Source: Pseudomonas grimontii
Lineage (GTDB): Bacteria > Pseudomonadota > Gammaproteobacteria > Pseudomonadales > Pseudomonadaceae
Direction of reading: 5' to 3'
NCBI RefSeq assembly: GCF_007858185.1
Contig: NZ_VFES01000030.1
Span: 1-62,269, forward strand
Length of the DNA stretch: 62,269 bases
This document shows positions 50,944 to 59,438 of the stretch, in pieces. A program made the translations under genes and the position numbers. Below the pieces are notes generated by a model, which made no database searches, was not told where the DNA came from, and saw only the letters and a program-made list of their open reading frames with translations. How positions within the stretch are numbered: position 1 is the stretch's first letter; each line of letters starts with the position of its first letter.

Positions 50944-52179
50944 TCAGATCCCCAACTCTTGACGCTGGCGCTTCAAGTGCTCCGGCATCTCTTTATAGAC
51001 GTCTTCGAACATGGTCGCGGCGCTTGGAATCTGGCCACCGGCCAGGGTGCCGTACTGTTCGGCTTGTTTCTGCGCGGCGATCACCTCGGCTTCCAGTTCG
51101 GCACTGACCGCCGCGTGTTCCTCGTCGGACCACTGGCCACTCTTGATCAGGTGCTGCTTGAGACGGGCAATCGGATCGCCCAACGGGAAGTGGCTCCAGT
51201 CATCGGCGGGGCGGTATTTGGATGGATCGTCCGAGGTGGAGTGCGGGCCGGCGCGGTAGGTGACCCATTCGATCAGGGTTGGCCCGAGGTTGCGGCGCGC
51301 ACGCTCGGCAGCCCAGGCGGAGGCGGCGTACACCGCGATAAAGTCGTTGCCGTCCACGCGCAGGGAGGCGATGCCGCAACCGACGCCGCGTCCGGCGAAG
51401 GTGGTGGCTTCACCACCGGCGATGGCCTGGAAGGTGGAAATCGCCCATTGGTTGTTGACCACGTTGAGAATCACCGGCGCGCGGTACACGTGGGCAAAGG
51501 TGAGGGCGGTGTGGAAGTCGGATTCGGCGGTGGCGCCGTCGCCGATCCAGGCCGAGGCGATCTTGGTGTCGCCCTTGATTGCCGAGGCCATGCCCCAGCC
51601 CACACCCTGTACGAATTGGGTGGCGAGGTTGCCGGAAATGGTGAAGAAACCCGCGTCTTTTACCGAGTACATGATCGGCAGCTGGCGGCCCTTGAGCGGG
51701 TCGCGTTCGTTGGACAGCAGTTGGCAGATCAGGTCCACCAGCGGCACGTCGCGGGCCATCAGGATGCTTTGCTGGCGGTAGGTGGGGAAGCACATGTCGT
51801 CGATGTTCAAGGCCAGGGCCTGGGCGCTGCCGATGGCCTCTTCGCCGAGGCTTTGCATGTAGAACGACATTTTCTTCTGACGCTGGGCGACCACCATGCG
51901 GTTGTCGAAGATCCGCGTCTTGAGCATGGCGCGCATGCCTTTGCGCATGATTTCCGTGGAGACCCCTTCGGCCCACGGCCCCAGGGCCTGGCCCTGGTCG
52001 TCGAGCACGCGGATCAGGCCCTTGGCCAAGTCGGCGGTGTCGGCGGGTTCTACGTCGATGGCGGGTTTGCGCACCAGGCCGGCGTCGGTCAGGCGCAGGT
52101 AGGTAAAGTCGGTCTTGCAGCCTGGGCGGCCCGAGGGTTCGGGAACGTGCAGGCGCAGTGGGGCATACGGCTGATTCAT
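50944..52179 (-). CDS. bkdA1: 2-oxoisovalerate dehydrogenase E1 alpha subunit
   Basis: A 411-residue E1 alpha, matching the P. putida length of about 410. The thiamine-diphosphate motif WIGDGATAESDFHTALTFAH followed by VVNNQWAIS lies near 210-245, and the phosphorylation-loop-like TYRAGPHSTSDDPSKYR near 300. It is the first gene of the bkd operon; only a weak ribosome binding site is visible. It is divergent from bkdR. Confidence 0.92.
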   Translation of the reverse strand: MNQPYAPLRLHVPEPSGRPGCKTDFTYLRLTDAGLVRKPAIDVEPADTADLAKGLIRVLDDQGQALGPWAEGVSTEIMRKGMRAMLKTRIFDNRMVVAQRQKKMSFYMQSLGEEAIGSAQALALNIDDMCFPTYRQQSILMARDVPLVDLICQLLSNERDPLKGRQLPIMYSVKDAGFFTISGNLATQFVQGVGWGMASAIKGDTKIASAWIGDGATAESDFHTALTFAHVYRAPVILNVVNNQWAISTFQAIAGGEATTFAGRGVGCGIASLRVDGNDFIAVYAASAWAAERARRNLGPTLIEWVTYRAGPHSTSDDPSKYRPADDWSHFPLGDPIARLKQHLIKSGQWSDEEHAAVSAELEAEVIAAQKQAEQYGTLAGGQIPSAATMFEDVYKEMPEHLKRQRQELGI

Positions 52180-52243
52180 GGCTTTCTACGCTCGATCTTG
52201 TGAATTTCTTGTAGTGGGCGCGCTAGCTGACAGTCAGTCTTCG

Positions 52244-52297
52244 GGTAGAAGAAATTTTGTCCTACAACAATCATAGGCGTGGCGTAGAAGAATATTT
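52244..52297. promoter_or_regulatory. Repeated GTAGAAGAA motifs in the bkdR-bkdA1 gap
   Basis: GGTAGAAGAAATTTT (52244) and CGTAGAAGAATATTT (52283) repeat 39 bases apart in the AT-rich gap between the divergent bkd genes. BkdR of P. putida binds this gap; these repeats are candidates for its contact sites. The assignment is inferred. Confidence 0.4.
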
Positions 52298-52374
52298 ATC
52301 TATGTTTCATTGCGTCCGCGATCATTTGCGGATAAAAAAACTGCATAAACATAATAAACAGGTGATTTTGTCTC

Positions 52375-52857
52375 ATGCGCAAACTGGACCGTACCGATAT
52401 CGGCATTCTCAACGCCCTGCAGGAGAATGCGCGGATCACCAACGCCGACCTGGCCCGCTCGGTCAACCTGTCGCCCACACCGTGTTTCAACCGGGTCAAG
52501 GCGATGGAAGAACTAGGCCTGATTCGCGAGCAGGTCACGCTGCTCGACGCCGATTTGCTGGGGCTGCACGTCAACGTGTTTATCCATGTGAGCCTGGAAA
52601 AGCAGAACGAGCTGGCGTTGCAGCAGTTCGAAGGCGCGATTTCCGACCGGCCCGAGGTGATGGAGTGCTATTTGATGGCCGGCGATCCGGACTATCTGAT
52701 CCGGGTGTTGGTGCCGACGATCCAGTCGCTGGAGCGGTTCATGATGGACTTTCTGACCAAGGTGCCGGGCGTAGCCAACATCCGCTCCAGCTTTGCTCTC
52801 AAGCAAGTGCGCTATAAGACGGCGCTGCCGTTGCCGCCGGGTGGGTTAATGGTTTGA
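52375..52857 (+). CDS. bkdR: Lrp family activator of the bkd operon
   Basis: A 160-residue Lrp-type protein: helix-turn-helix in residues 8-50 (ARITNADLARSVNLSPTPCF) and RAM domain (65-150) with CYLMAGDPDYLIRV. BkdR of P. putida, about 161 residues, activates the bkd operon in the presence of branched-chain amino acids. The divergent position here is the same. The ATG at 52375 lies in an AT-rich leader. Confidence 0.9.
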   Translation: MRKLDRTDIGILNALQENARITNADLARSVNLSPTPCFNRVKAMEELGLIREQVTLLDADLLGLHVNVFIHVSLEKQNELALQQFEGAISDRPEVMECYLMAGDPDYLIRVLVPTIQSLERFMMDFLTKVPGVANIRSSFALKQVRYKTALPLPPGGLMV

Positions 52858-53032
52858 TCTCAACCTGGGTTACACACTAATCCTAATAGTTAGCTACGTA
52901 ATAATCAGTGTGGATTTTTTATTTTTAGTTAATGAAAAATTGCATAAGCGGTCACGTATTTTTCACACTCCTTTCAACACATTAGCCCCATCAGGCCGTG
53001 AAGTTCGCGGCCCAGGAAAGGGGTGAGCCGTG

Positions 53033-54658
53033 ATGTCCATGAGAGCCTTGAAGTTGAACTTTCGTACCACACTTTGTTTTGGTGTGGTGTGCCTTCTACT
53101 GTTGATACAAGGAGCAATGACGCTGATAAAAGTCGATAAAGTCTATTCATCGACAGTTGAAATCGAAAGTAACTGGCTTCCCAGTATTCGTTTGGCAGGT
53201 GAGATAGATTCGGCTTTTTACAAACTTCGCCTTGATTTGCGTCGTTATGCGATGGATATCGGCCGCCAGGATCCGGCCTCCCTGGAAAAACTCAAAGCCA
53301 CACGCACGGAAGCCCTTGATCTTGCCGAGCGTTATGGACCGTTAGTCTCGAGCCCCGAAGAACGGGCCAAGTACAACGACGCCTTGACCGGCATAAAGAA
53401 CTACAGCCAGAAGATGGATGAGTTTCTTGTGCAAGCCTCCACCCTGTCCGCTGAACAGATGTCGACCTATTTGCGTGACGTCAACGGGCCAATTGCCGTT
53501 GCTGTGCAGCGTTCGATCAGCGAGTTGATCGCGCTGAATGAACAGGGCTCCAAGGCGGCGGTGCAGGTGGCTTCCAGCGAATATGACGCGGCGCGCCTGT
53601 TCACCTGGATATTGATGGGCGCCTCCTTGCTGATCACCGTCGTGGTTGCAAGCCTGTTTACCCGCAGCATCATTACTCCGGTGCGTGAATTGTTGGTATC
53701 GACCGGCAAGATTGCCGACGGCGATCTGCGCGTGGCGATTGCCATCAATGGCAATGACGAGCTGACCGCGTTGCAACGGTCCACGGCGTCCATGCAGATG
53801 AACCTGAAAAGTACCTTGCAGCATATCTCGGAGGCGTCCGGGCAATTGGCTGCGGCGGCCGAGGAGATGAGCGCCATCACCCGCGAGTCCAGTGCCGGTA
53901 TTGAACGTCAAAGCATGGAAACCGATCAGGCCGCCACGGCGGTTAACGAAATGACCGCGGCCGTGGAAGAAGTAGCGCGCAATGCGGTATCGGCTTCCCA
54001 GTCCACGCAGGACTCCCAGCGCTCGGCCAAAATCGGCCAGGAGCGTGTGACGCAAACCATCGCCTCAATCGAGAAGCTCAGCGCCACGGTGCAGCAGACC
54101 GGCGTCGAAGTCGAAGGGTTGGCCAAGCAGGCACAGGATATTGCCCGAGTGGTTGAAGTGATCCGCTCGATTGCCGAGCAAACCAACCTGCTGGCCTTGA
54201 ACGCCGCCATTGAAGCAGCCAGGGCAGGGGAGCAGGGCCGCGGCTTTGCGGTGGTGGCCGACGAAGTGCGGGCACTGGCCCATAGAACACAGAGCTCGAC
54301 CCAGGAAATCGAGCAGATGATCGCGAAGATCCAGACGTGCTCCAGTGAGGCGGTGTCTTCCATGGCCGTCAACCGCAACGAAGCGGTGGATTCCTTGAAG
54401 ATTGCCCATGAAGCGGGCCTGGCGATTACTCAGATCACCGAAGCCATTACCGACATCAATGAGCGCAACCTGTTGATCGCCACGGCCTCCGAGGAACAGG
54501 CCCATGTGGCCCGCTCGGTGGACCAGAACCTGATCAGCATCCGTGATCTTTCCATCCAGAGTTCTTCGGCGGCCGGCCAGACGTCGATCGCCAGCCAGGA
54601 GCTGTCGAGGCTGGCGGTGGATCTCAAGCAGGTCGTGTCGAAATTTGCGGTAGCCTGA
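53033..54658 (+). CDS. Methyl-accepting chemotaxis protein
   Basis: A 541-residue chemoreceptor. Helix one is about 12-30, a four-helix-bundle (4HB_MCP) periplasmic domain follows to about 188, helix two about 190-210, then HAMP (211-263) and the signalling domain with the hairpin tip EQTNLLALNAAIEAARAGEQ at about 381-400. The start may be the ATG at 53033, the GTG at 53030 or the ATG at 53039; CCAGGAAAGG lies upstream. The ligand is unknown; 4HB domains often bind organic or amino acids. The gap of about 170 bases before it is AT-rich without a gene. Confidence 0.9.
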   Translation: MSMRALKLNFRTTLCFGVVCLLLLIQGAMTLIKVDKVYSSTVEIESNWLPSIRLAGEIDSAFYKLRLDLRRYAMDIGRQDPASLEKLKATRTEALDLAERYGPLVSSPEERAKYNDALTGIKNYSQKMDEFLVQASTLSAEQMSTYLRDVNGPIAVAVQRSISELIALNEQGSKAAVQVASSEYDAARLFTWILMGASLLITVVVASLFTRSIITPVRELLVSTGKIADGDLRVAIAINGNDELTALQRSTASMQMNLKSTLQHISEASGQLAAAAEEMSAITRESSAGIERQSMETDQAATAVNEMTAAVEEVARNAVSASQSTQDSQRSAKIGQERVTQTIASIEKLSATVQQTGVEVEGLAKQAQDIARVVEVIRSIAEQTNLLALNAAIEAARAGEQGRGFAVVADEVRALAHRTQSSTQEIEQMIAKIQTCSSEAVSSMAVNRNEAVDSLKIAHEAGLAITQITEAITDINERNLLIATASEEQAHVARSVDQNLISIRDLSIQSSSAAGQTSIASQELSRLAVDLKQVVSKFAVA

Positions 54659-54715
54659 TCGCACCTGCGCAACGCCCCGGAGCATGGAACGGCATGGACG
54701 CCATGCAGGACGGCT

Positions 54716-55579
54716 TTAGAGCTGGTTCAACGGAATCTTCAAGTACACCACCCCGTTCTCCTCCGCTGGCGGCATATGGCCGGCCCGCACATTCACCTGG
54801 ATCGCCGGCAACAACAGCGTGGGCATCCCCAGCCCGGCATCGCGTTGGGTGCGCATCGCCACGAACGCCGCTTCATCCACCCCGTCATGCACATGAATAT
54901 TGCCCGCGCGTTGTTCCGCCACGGTGGTCAGGCATTTGGCCTCGCGACCTTCGGGCGGGTAGTCATGGCACACGTACAGTTGGGTGTCGGGGGCAAAGGC
55001 CAATAGCTTGCGCATCGACGCATACAACTGGCGCGCATCGCCGCCGGGGAAGTCGCAGCGGGCGGTGCCGACATCGGGCATGAACAGGGTGTCGCCGACC
55101 AGGATCAAGCGGTCGTCGATCAAGTAGGCCATGTCTGCCGGGGTATGCCCGGGCACGTGCAGGGCCTGGGCCTTGATGTTGCCGATGTGGAAGATTTCAT
55201 CCGGCGCAAACAGGTGATCGAACTGCGAGCCATCGACGCGAAATGCCGGCTCCAGGTTAAACAGGTGCTTGAACACGTCCTGCACCTTGCTGATGCATTG
55301 GCCGATGGCGATCTTGCCGCCCAGGGTGCGGCGCAGGTACGGCGCGGCCGACAGGTGGTCGGCGTGGGCGTGGGTTTCCAGCAGCCATTGCACCTGCAAG
55401 CGGTGCTCACGCACAAAGGCAATGACCTTGTCGGCCTGGGCGGTGTCGGTGCGTCCGGAGGCCGGGTCGTAGTTGAGCACCGAATCGACGATGGCGCAGG
55501 GGCCGCCGTCCGTTTCATAGACGACGTAGGTGTAGGTCGACGACGCCTCGTCCAGAAAGGAATGAATCAACGCTGACAT
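54716..55579 (-). CDS. MBL-fold persulfide dioxygenase (Blh-like)
   Basis: A 287-residue metallo-beta-lactamase-fold protein. The metal motif THAHADHLSA gives His70, His72, Asp74 and His75; VPGHTPADMAY and GDTLFMPDVGTARCDFPGG follow, then CHDYPP. This agrees with mononuclear-iron persulfide dioxygenases, which oxidise glutathione persulfide to sulfite. It is divergent from a BigR/SqrR-type repressor gene and an SQR gene, and shares the palindrome at 55603 as control region. Confidence 0.87.
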   Translation of the reverse strand: MSALIHSFLDEASSTYTYVVYETDGGPCAIVDSVLNYDPASGRTDTAQADKVIAFVREHRLQVQWLLETHAHADHLSAAPYLRRTLGGKIAIGQCISKVQDVFKHLFNLEPAFRVDGSQFDHLFAPDEIFHIGNIKAQALHVPGHTPADMAYLIDDRLILVGDTLFMPDVGTARCDFPGGDARQLYASMRKLLAFAPDTQLYVCHDYPPEGREAKCLTTVAEQRAGNIHVHDGVDEAAFVAMRTQRDAGLGMPTLLLPAIQVNVRAGHMPPAEENGVVYLKIPLNQL

Positions 55580-55602
55580 GACGGCTGCCCCTGATGTTGA
55601 AA

Positions 55603-55622
55603 AAAGTGATTACAATCACTTT
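55603..55622. promoter_or_regulatory. Palindromic operator for the sulfide-oxidation genes
   Basis: AAAGTGATTACAATCACTTT is a perfect palindrome with 9-bp arms and a two-base centre, 24 bases before the dioxygenase start and about 52 before the repressor start. The position between divergent genes makes it the likely site of the ArsR-type repressor. Confidence 0.7.
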
Positions 55623-55673
55623 ACATTTACACATAATGTTTTGAGCTTAAGTGACGCAAAGGACCCGAGGCAA

Positions 55674-56009
55674 ATGGAATCTACTCTGAGTGAAGGTGAA
55701 GTCGCGCAGTTGCGCGCGTCGGCATCCAAGGCCTGTGCCTTGCTCAAGGCCCTGGCCAATGAGGATCGTTTGTTGATTCTGTGCCAACTGACCCAGGGCG
55801 AACGCAACGTCGGCGAGCTGGAAACCATGACCGGCGTACGCCAGCCCACACTGTCACAGCAGTTGGGCATCCTGCGTGACGAAGGGCTGGTCGCCACCCG
55901 TCGCGAGGGCAAGTACATCTTCTACGGGCTGGCCAGCCACGAAGTGATCCAAGTGATGAAAACCCTGTCCGGTCTTTACTGCGGCGCGGTGATAAAAAGC
56001 TGGGCGTGA
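55674..56009 (+). CDS. ArsR family persulfide-sensing repressor (BigR/SqrR-like)
   Basis: A 111-residue ArsR regulator. The recognition helix reads GVRQPTLSQQLGILRDEGLV (54-73). Cys37 and Cys103 are 66 residues apart, the same distance as the redox-sensing pair of BigR (Cys42/Cys108); a third Cys is at 21. These would form a polysulfide bridge and release DNA when persulfide rises. The ATG at 55674 is chosen over the frame start at 55578, which runs into the dioxygenase gene. Confidence 0.85.
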   Translation: MESTLSEGEVAQLRASASKACALLKALANEDRLLILCQLTQGERNVGELETMTGVRQPTLSQQLGILRDEGLVATRREGKYIFYGLASHEVIQVMKTLSGLYCGAVIKSWA

Positions 56010-56060
56010 CGCCATACGGCAGCGACCCTTGTGTGCATTGACGATAAAAGGCAATAGACC

Positions 56061-57305
56061 ATGACCGACCAACACTGGGGGCCAACCATCAGTGGCGATA
56101 TCGTCGTCATCGGCGGCGGTTCGGCAGGCATCGGCCTGCTGGCCAGCCTGCTCAAGCGCGACCCCGACCTGAACATCACCCTTATCGAACCCAGCGACCA
56201 TCACTGCTACCAGCCGGCCTGGACCCTGGTCGGCGGCGGTGCCTACGACCTGAAAAAGACCCGACGGCCCCTGGCCGACGTGCTGCCCAATGGCGTCACC
56301 TGGGTGCAGGCCGCCGTCACCGAACTGCTGCCGGACGAGCACACCCTGGTGCTCGACAGCGGCCAGCGCGTCAGCTGGAACAACCTGATCGTCTGCCCCG
56401 GCCTGCGCCTGGCCTGGGAGAAGGTCGAAGGCCTGGAAGAGACCCTGGGCCAGCACGGCGTCACCTCCAATTACAGCTACGAAAGCGCAGCCTACACCTG
56501 GCAACTGGTGCAGCAACTCAAGGGCGGCAAGGCGATTTTTACCCAGCCGGCCATGCCGATCAAATGCGCGGGTGCGCCGCAGAAGGCCATGTACCTGTCC
56601 TGCGATCACTGGCTCAGGCAGGGCGACCTCAAACACATCGACGTCGAATTCAACCTGGCCGGCGCGGCGCTGTTCGGCGTGGCGACTTTTGTGCCGCCGT
56701 TGATGAAGTACGTGGAAAAATACAACGCGCGCCTGGCGTTCAACGCCAACCTGGTCAAGGTCGACGGCCCGGCGCGCATGGCCTGGTTCGAGGTGAAGGA
56801 TGCCGAGGGCAACGTCACGCGCGAGCAAAAATCCTTCGACCTGCTGCACGTGGTGCCGCCGCAAGTTGCCCCGGACTTTATCCGCCAAAGCCCGCTGGCC
56901 GACGCTGCCGGCTGGTGCGAGGTGAACCCCCACAGCCTGCAACACCTGCGCTACCCGCAGATCTTCGGCCTGGGCGATGTGTGCGGCACCAGCAATGCCA
57001 AGACCGCCGCCGCGGTGCGCAAGCAAATCGTTGTGGTCGCCGAAAACCTGCTGGCCCTGCGCAGGCAGGCGCCGCTGCCGCTCAAGTACGACGGCTATGG
57101 TTCGTGCCCGCTGACGGTGGAAAAGGGCAAGGTGGTACTGGCCGAGTTCGGCTACGGCGGCAAGTTGCTGCCGACCTTTCCCCTCGACCCGACCCGGGCA
57201 CGCCGTTCGATGTGGTTTCTCAAGGCGACCTGGCTGCCGTGGTTCTACTGGAACGGCATGCTCAAGGGCCGCGAGTGGCTGACCCGTCTGAGCAAGGTGG
57301 ACTGA
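56061..57305 (+). CDS. Sulfide:quinone oxidoreductase-like FAD/NAD(P)-binding protein
   Basis: A 414-residue flavoprotein, FAD motif IVVIGGGSAGIGLLAS from residue 14. PAMPIKCAGAPQKAMYLSCD holds two cysteines near 171 and 182; a further one is in LGDVCGTSNAKTAAA near 313, consistent with SQR catalytic cysteines. A C-terminal hydrophobic end (WFLKATWLPWFYWNG) suits membrane attachment. It oxidises sulfide to persulfide with transfer of electrons to quinone. It lies 51 bases after the repressor and ends directly at the exporter start. Confidence 0.87.
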   Translation: MTDQHWGPTISGDIVVIGGGSAGIGLLASLLKRDPDLNITLIEPSDHHCYQPAWTLVGGGAYDLKKTRRPLADVLPNGVTWVQAAVTELLPDEHTLVLDSGQRVSWNNLIVCPGLRLAWEKVEGLEETLGQHGVTSNYSYESAAYTWQLVQQLKGGKAIFTQPAMPIKCAGAPQKAMYLSCDHWLRQGDLKHIDVEFNLAGAALFGVATFVPPLMKYVEKYNARLAFNANLVKVDGPARMAWFEVKDAEGNVTREQKSFDLLHVVPPQVAPDFIRQSPLADAAGWCEVNPHSLQHLRYPQIFGLGDVCGTSNAKTAAAVRKQIVVVAENLLALRRQAPLPLKYDGYGSCPLTVEKGKVVLAEFGYGGKLLPTFPLDPTRARRSMWFLKATWLPWFYWNGMLKGREWLTRLSKVD

Positions 57306-58112
57306 ATGTTGCTGGCCAGTGTGTTGGGCATGTTGATGGGCCTGGTCATGGGCCTGACCGGCGCGGGCGGCGGCATCCTCGGGGTGCCGGCGTTGGTGCT
57401 GGGGTTGGGCTTGACGATGACCCAGGCTGCGCCGGTGTCGTTGCTTGCGGTGGGGGCGGCAGCGGCCGTCGGTGCGATTGACGGCTTGCGCCACGGCCTG
57501 GTGCGTTACCGCGCCGCGCTGTTGATCGCGTTGCTCGGTGCGTTGTTTTCGCCGCTGGGGGTGTTTCTCGCCCACCAACTGCCGGAGCCGGTGCTGATGG
57601 GCCTGTTCAGTGCGCTGATGGTGCTGGTGGCCTGGCGCATGTTGCAGCGCGAGAAGCTCGAGGCCGGGCCGAGTGACCATGGCGCGGCGTCCTGGGGCCA
57701 GAAGAACTGCATGCTCAATCAACAGACCGGGCGCCTGGCCTGGACCGCCAAATGCAGCGCCACCCTGGCCGCACTGGGCGCGGTGACGGGGGCGGTCTCG
57801 GGCTTGCTCGGGGTCGGCGGCGGTTTTTTGATCGTACCGGCGTTCAAGCAACTCACCGACGTGCAGATGCGCGGCATCGTCGCCACGTCGCTGATGGTGA
57901 TCAGCCTGATTTCGCTGATCGGCGTGGCCGGCGCGTTCCATGCCGGGGTGCGTATCGAACCCGTGGGCTGGGTGTTCATCGCGGCGAGTATCGTCGGCAT
58001 GCTGATTGGCCGGCGCCTGTGCTCGGTGATTGCCGCACGCACCTTGCAGGTGGGGTTTGCCAGCCTGTGTGTGCTGGTGGCGGTCGGCATGCTGGTCAAC
58101 GCCGTGCTCTGA
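57306..58112 (+). CDS. TauE/SafE family sulfite/anion exporter
   Basis: A 268-residue membrane protein with about eight helices and two TauE repeats, each with a Gly-rich signature: LTGAGGGILGVPALVLGLGL (near 17-36) and VSGLLGVGGGFLIVPAFKQL (near 160-180). Its ATG follows the SQR stop without any gap. In this operon it would remove sulfite or a related sulfur anion made by the dioxygenase. A variant REP pair follows at 58130. Confidence 0.86.
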   Translation: MLLASVLGMLMGLVMGLTGAGGGILGVPALVLGLGLTMTQAAPVSLLAVGAAAAVGAIDGLRHGLVRYRAALLIALLGALFSPLGVFLAHQLPEPVLMGLFSALMVLVAWRMLQREKLEAGPSDHGAASWGQKNCMLNQQTGRLAWTAKCSATLAALGAVTGAVSGLLGVGGGFLIVPAFKQLTDVQMRGIVATSLMVISLISLIGVAGAFHAGVRIEPVGWVFIAASIVGMLIGRRLCSVIAARTLQVGFASLCVLVAVGMLVNAVL

Positions 58113-58129
58113 ACCTGAAATGCAATCCA

Positions 58130-58176
58130 AATGTGGGAGGGGCGGTGCGACGATTCGACTTGCCCCCTCCCACATT
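58130..58176. repeat. Compact variant REP hairpin
   Basis: AATGTGGGAGGGGCGGTGCG continues to ACGATTCGACTTGC and closes with CCCCTCCCACATT, so both arms lie within 47 bases. The left arm is the same variant as at 42788. The open frame that runs through it to 58131 is not used by the next gene. Confidence 0.85.
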
Positions 58177-58292
58177 TGAATCTCCATTGTTTTGAGCAAT
58201 TCATCCCATCGCATCCCCCCACCCAGTACCCAAGTAGCATAGGTCCCACCCTCCACCCTTCGTACACTCATGCCTCAGAGGGGGAGGTAACG

Positions 58293-59438
58293 ATGCATAA
58301 CAGTGAAGGCGTAGTCAGTGCCATGTCCCAGGCCACCGATGCCGGGCAAGCCGCCGAGGAGTTGGCGCGGCAACTGTTGCATCCGTACCTGGGTTTCGTG
58401 CTGTTTTTCTGCTCGGCGTCCTACGACCTGCAGGCCCTGGGCCACGCTCTGCAAGAATGTTTCGGCAACGTACGCGTGGTGGGCTGCACCAGCGCCGGCG
58501 AGATCACGCCCCAAGGCTACGGCCGCAATTGCGTGACGGCGATGGGCTTCAACCACGCGCACTTTTCCATCGCCACGGAGCTGATCGACCAGGTGGAACA
58601 CTTCAGCCTGATCGACGCCCAGCAGATGGTCGAACGTCTGGTCGGCGGTTGCCGCAGCAACACCCTGGCGCCGATCAAGGGCAACACCTTCGCCCTGACC
58701 CTGCTCGATGGCCTGTCCAGCCGCGAAGAGGTGGTGCTCGCCGCCCTCAGCGCGGCGCTTGGCGACATTCCGCATTTTGGCGGTTCGGCCGGCGACGACA
58801 ACTTCCTCACCCACACCCACGTGTACTTCAACGGCGCCTTCCACAGCGGCGCGGCGGTGGTGGTGCTGGTCAATACCTGGCTGGATTTCGAGGTGTTCAC
58901 CACCCACCACATCCTGCCGCGCAGCGAAAAACTGGTGGTGACCGGCGCCGACAGCCCGTCACGCCGGGTCTTCGAGCTCAACGCCGAACCCGCCGCCGAA
59001 GAGTACGCGCGGCATATCGGCGTGGCCGTGGCCGACCTCGATCACCGCGTCTTCGCGGCGCACCCGTTGGCGGTGCGCATCCACGACCAGTATTACGTGC
59101 GCGCGATCCAGCAAGTGCACGACGACCTGAGCCTGAGTTTCTACTGTGCGGTGGAAAACGGCATCGTTCTCACCGTGATGAAACCCGGGCCGATCCTGCC
59201 GAACCTGCGAACCCTGTTCGACGGCCTTCAATCACGCCTTGGCGACCTGCTGTTGACCATCGGCTGCGACTGCTTCCTGCGCCGCCTGGAGCTGGAAGAC
59301 AGTGACAATCTGGAACAGATCGGCGGCTTCCTGCGCGACCAGCGGGTGATGGGCTTCAACACCTACGGAGAACAGTTCAATGGCATGCATATCAACCAGA
59401 CCTTCACCGGGGTCGCCATTGCCCGAGGCCGGCGCTGA
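58293..59438 (+). CDS. nosP: FIST-domain nitric oxide-sensing protein
   Basis: A 381-residue FIST N / FIST C protein. VVGCTSAGEITPQGYG (near 66) and the segment LGDIPHFGGSAGDDNFLTHT (near 158-177) are typical. NosP binds nitric oxide through heme and controls the kinase encoded next to it, with effects on biofilm dispersal. GGGGGAGGTAACG precedes the ATG at 58293, which decides the start. Its 3' end overlaps the kinase gene by 59 bases. Confidence 0.85.
   Translation: MHNSEGVVSAMSQATDAGQAAEELARQLLHPYLGFVLFFCSASYDLQALGHALQECFGNVRVVGCTSAGEITPQGYGRNCVTAMGFNHAHFSIATELIDQVEHFSLIDAQQMVERLVGGCRSNTLAPIKGNTFALTLLDGLSSREEVVLAALSAALGDIPHFGGSAGDDNFLTHTHVYFNGAFHSGAAVVVLVNTWLDFEVFTTHHILPRSEKLVVTGADSPSRRVFELNAEPAAEEYARHIGVAVADLDHRVFAAHPLAVRIHDQYYVRAIQQVHDDLSLSFYCAVENGIVLTVMKPGPILPNLRTLFDGLQSRLGDLLLTIGCDCFLRRLELEDSDNLEQIGGFLRDQRVMGFNTYGEQFNGMHINQTFTGVAIARGRR

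Noticed and set aside
48594..51107. An 837-residue plus-strand open frame over the bkd operon
   Set aside because: It is antisense to bkdB, bkdA2 and part of bkdA1, whose identities are certain; its composition (His, Arg, Gly-rich) is that of an antisense shadow.
55854..58271. An 805-residue minus-strand open frame over the SQR/TauE genes
   Set aside because: It is antisense to well-recognised genes and shows shadow composition.
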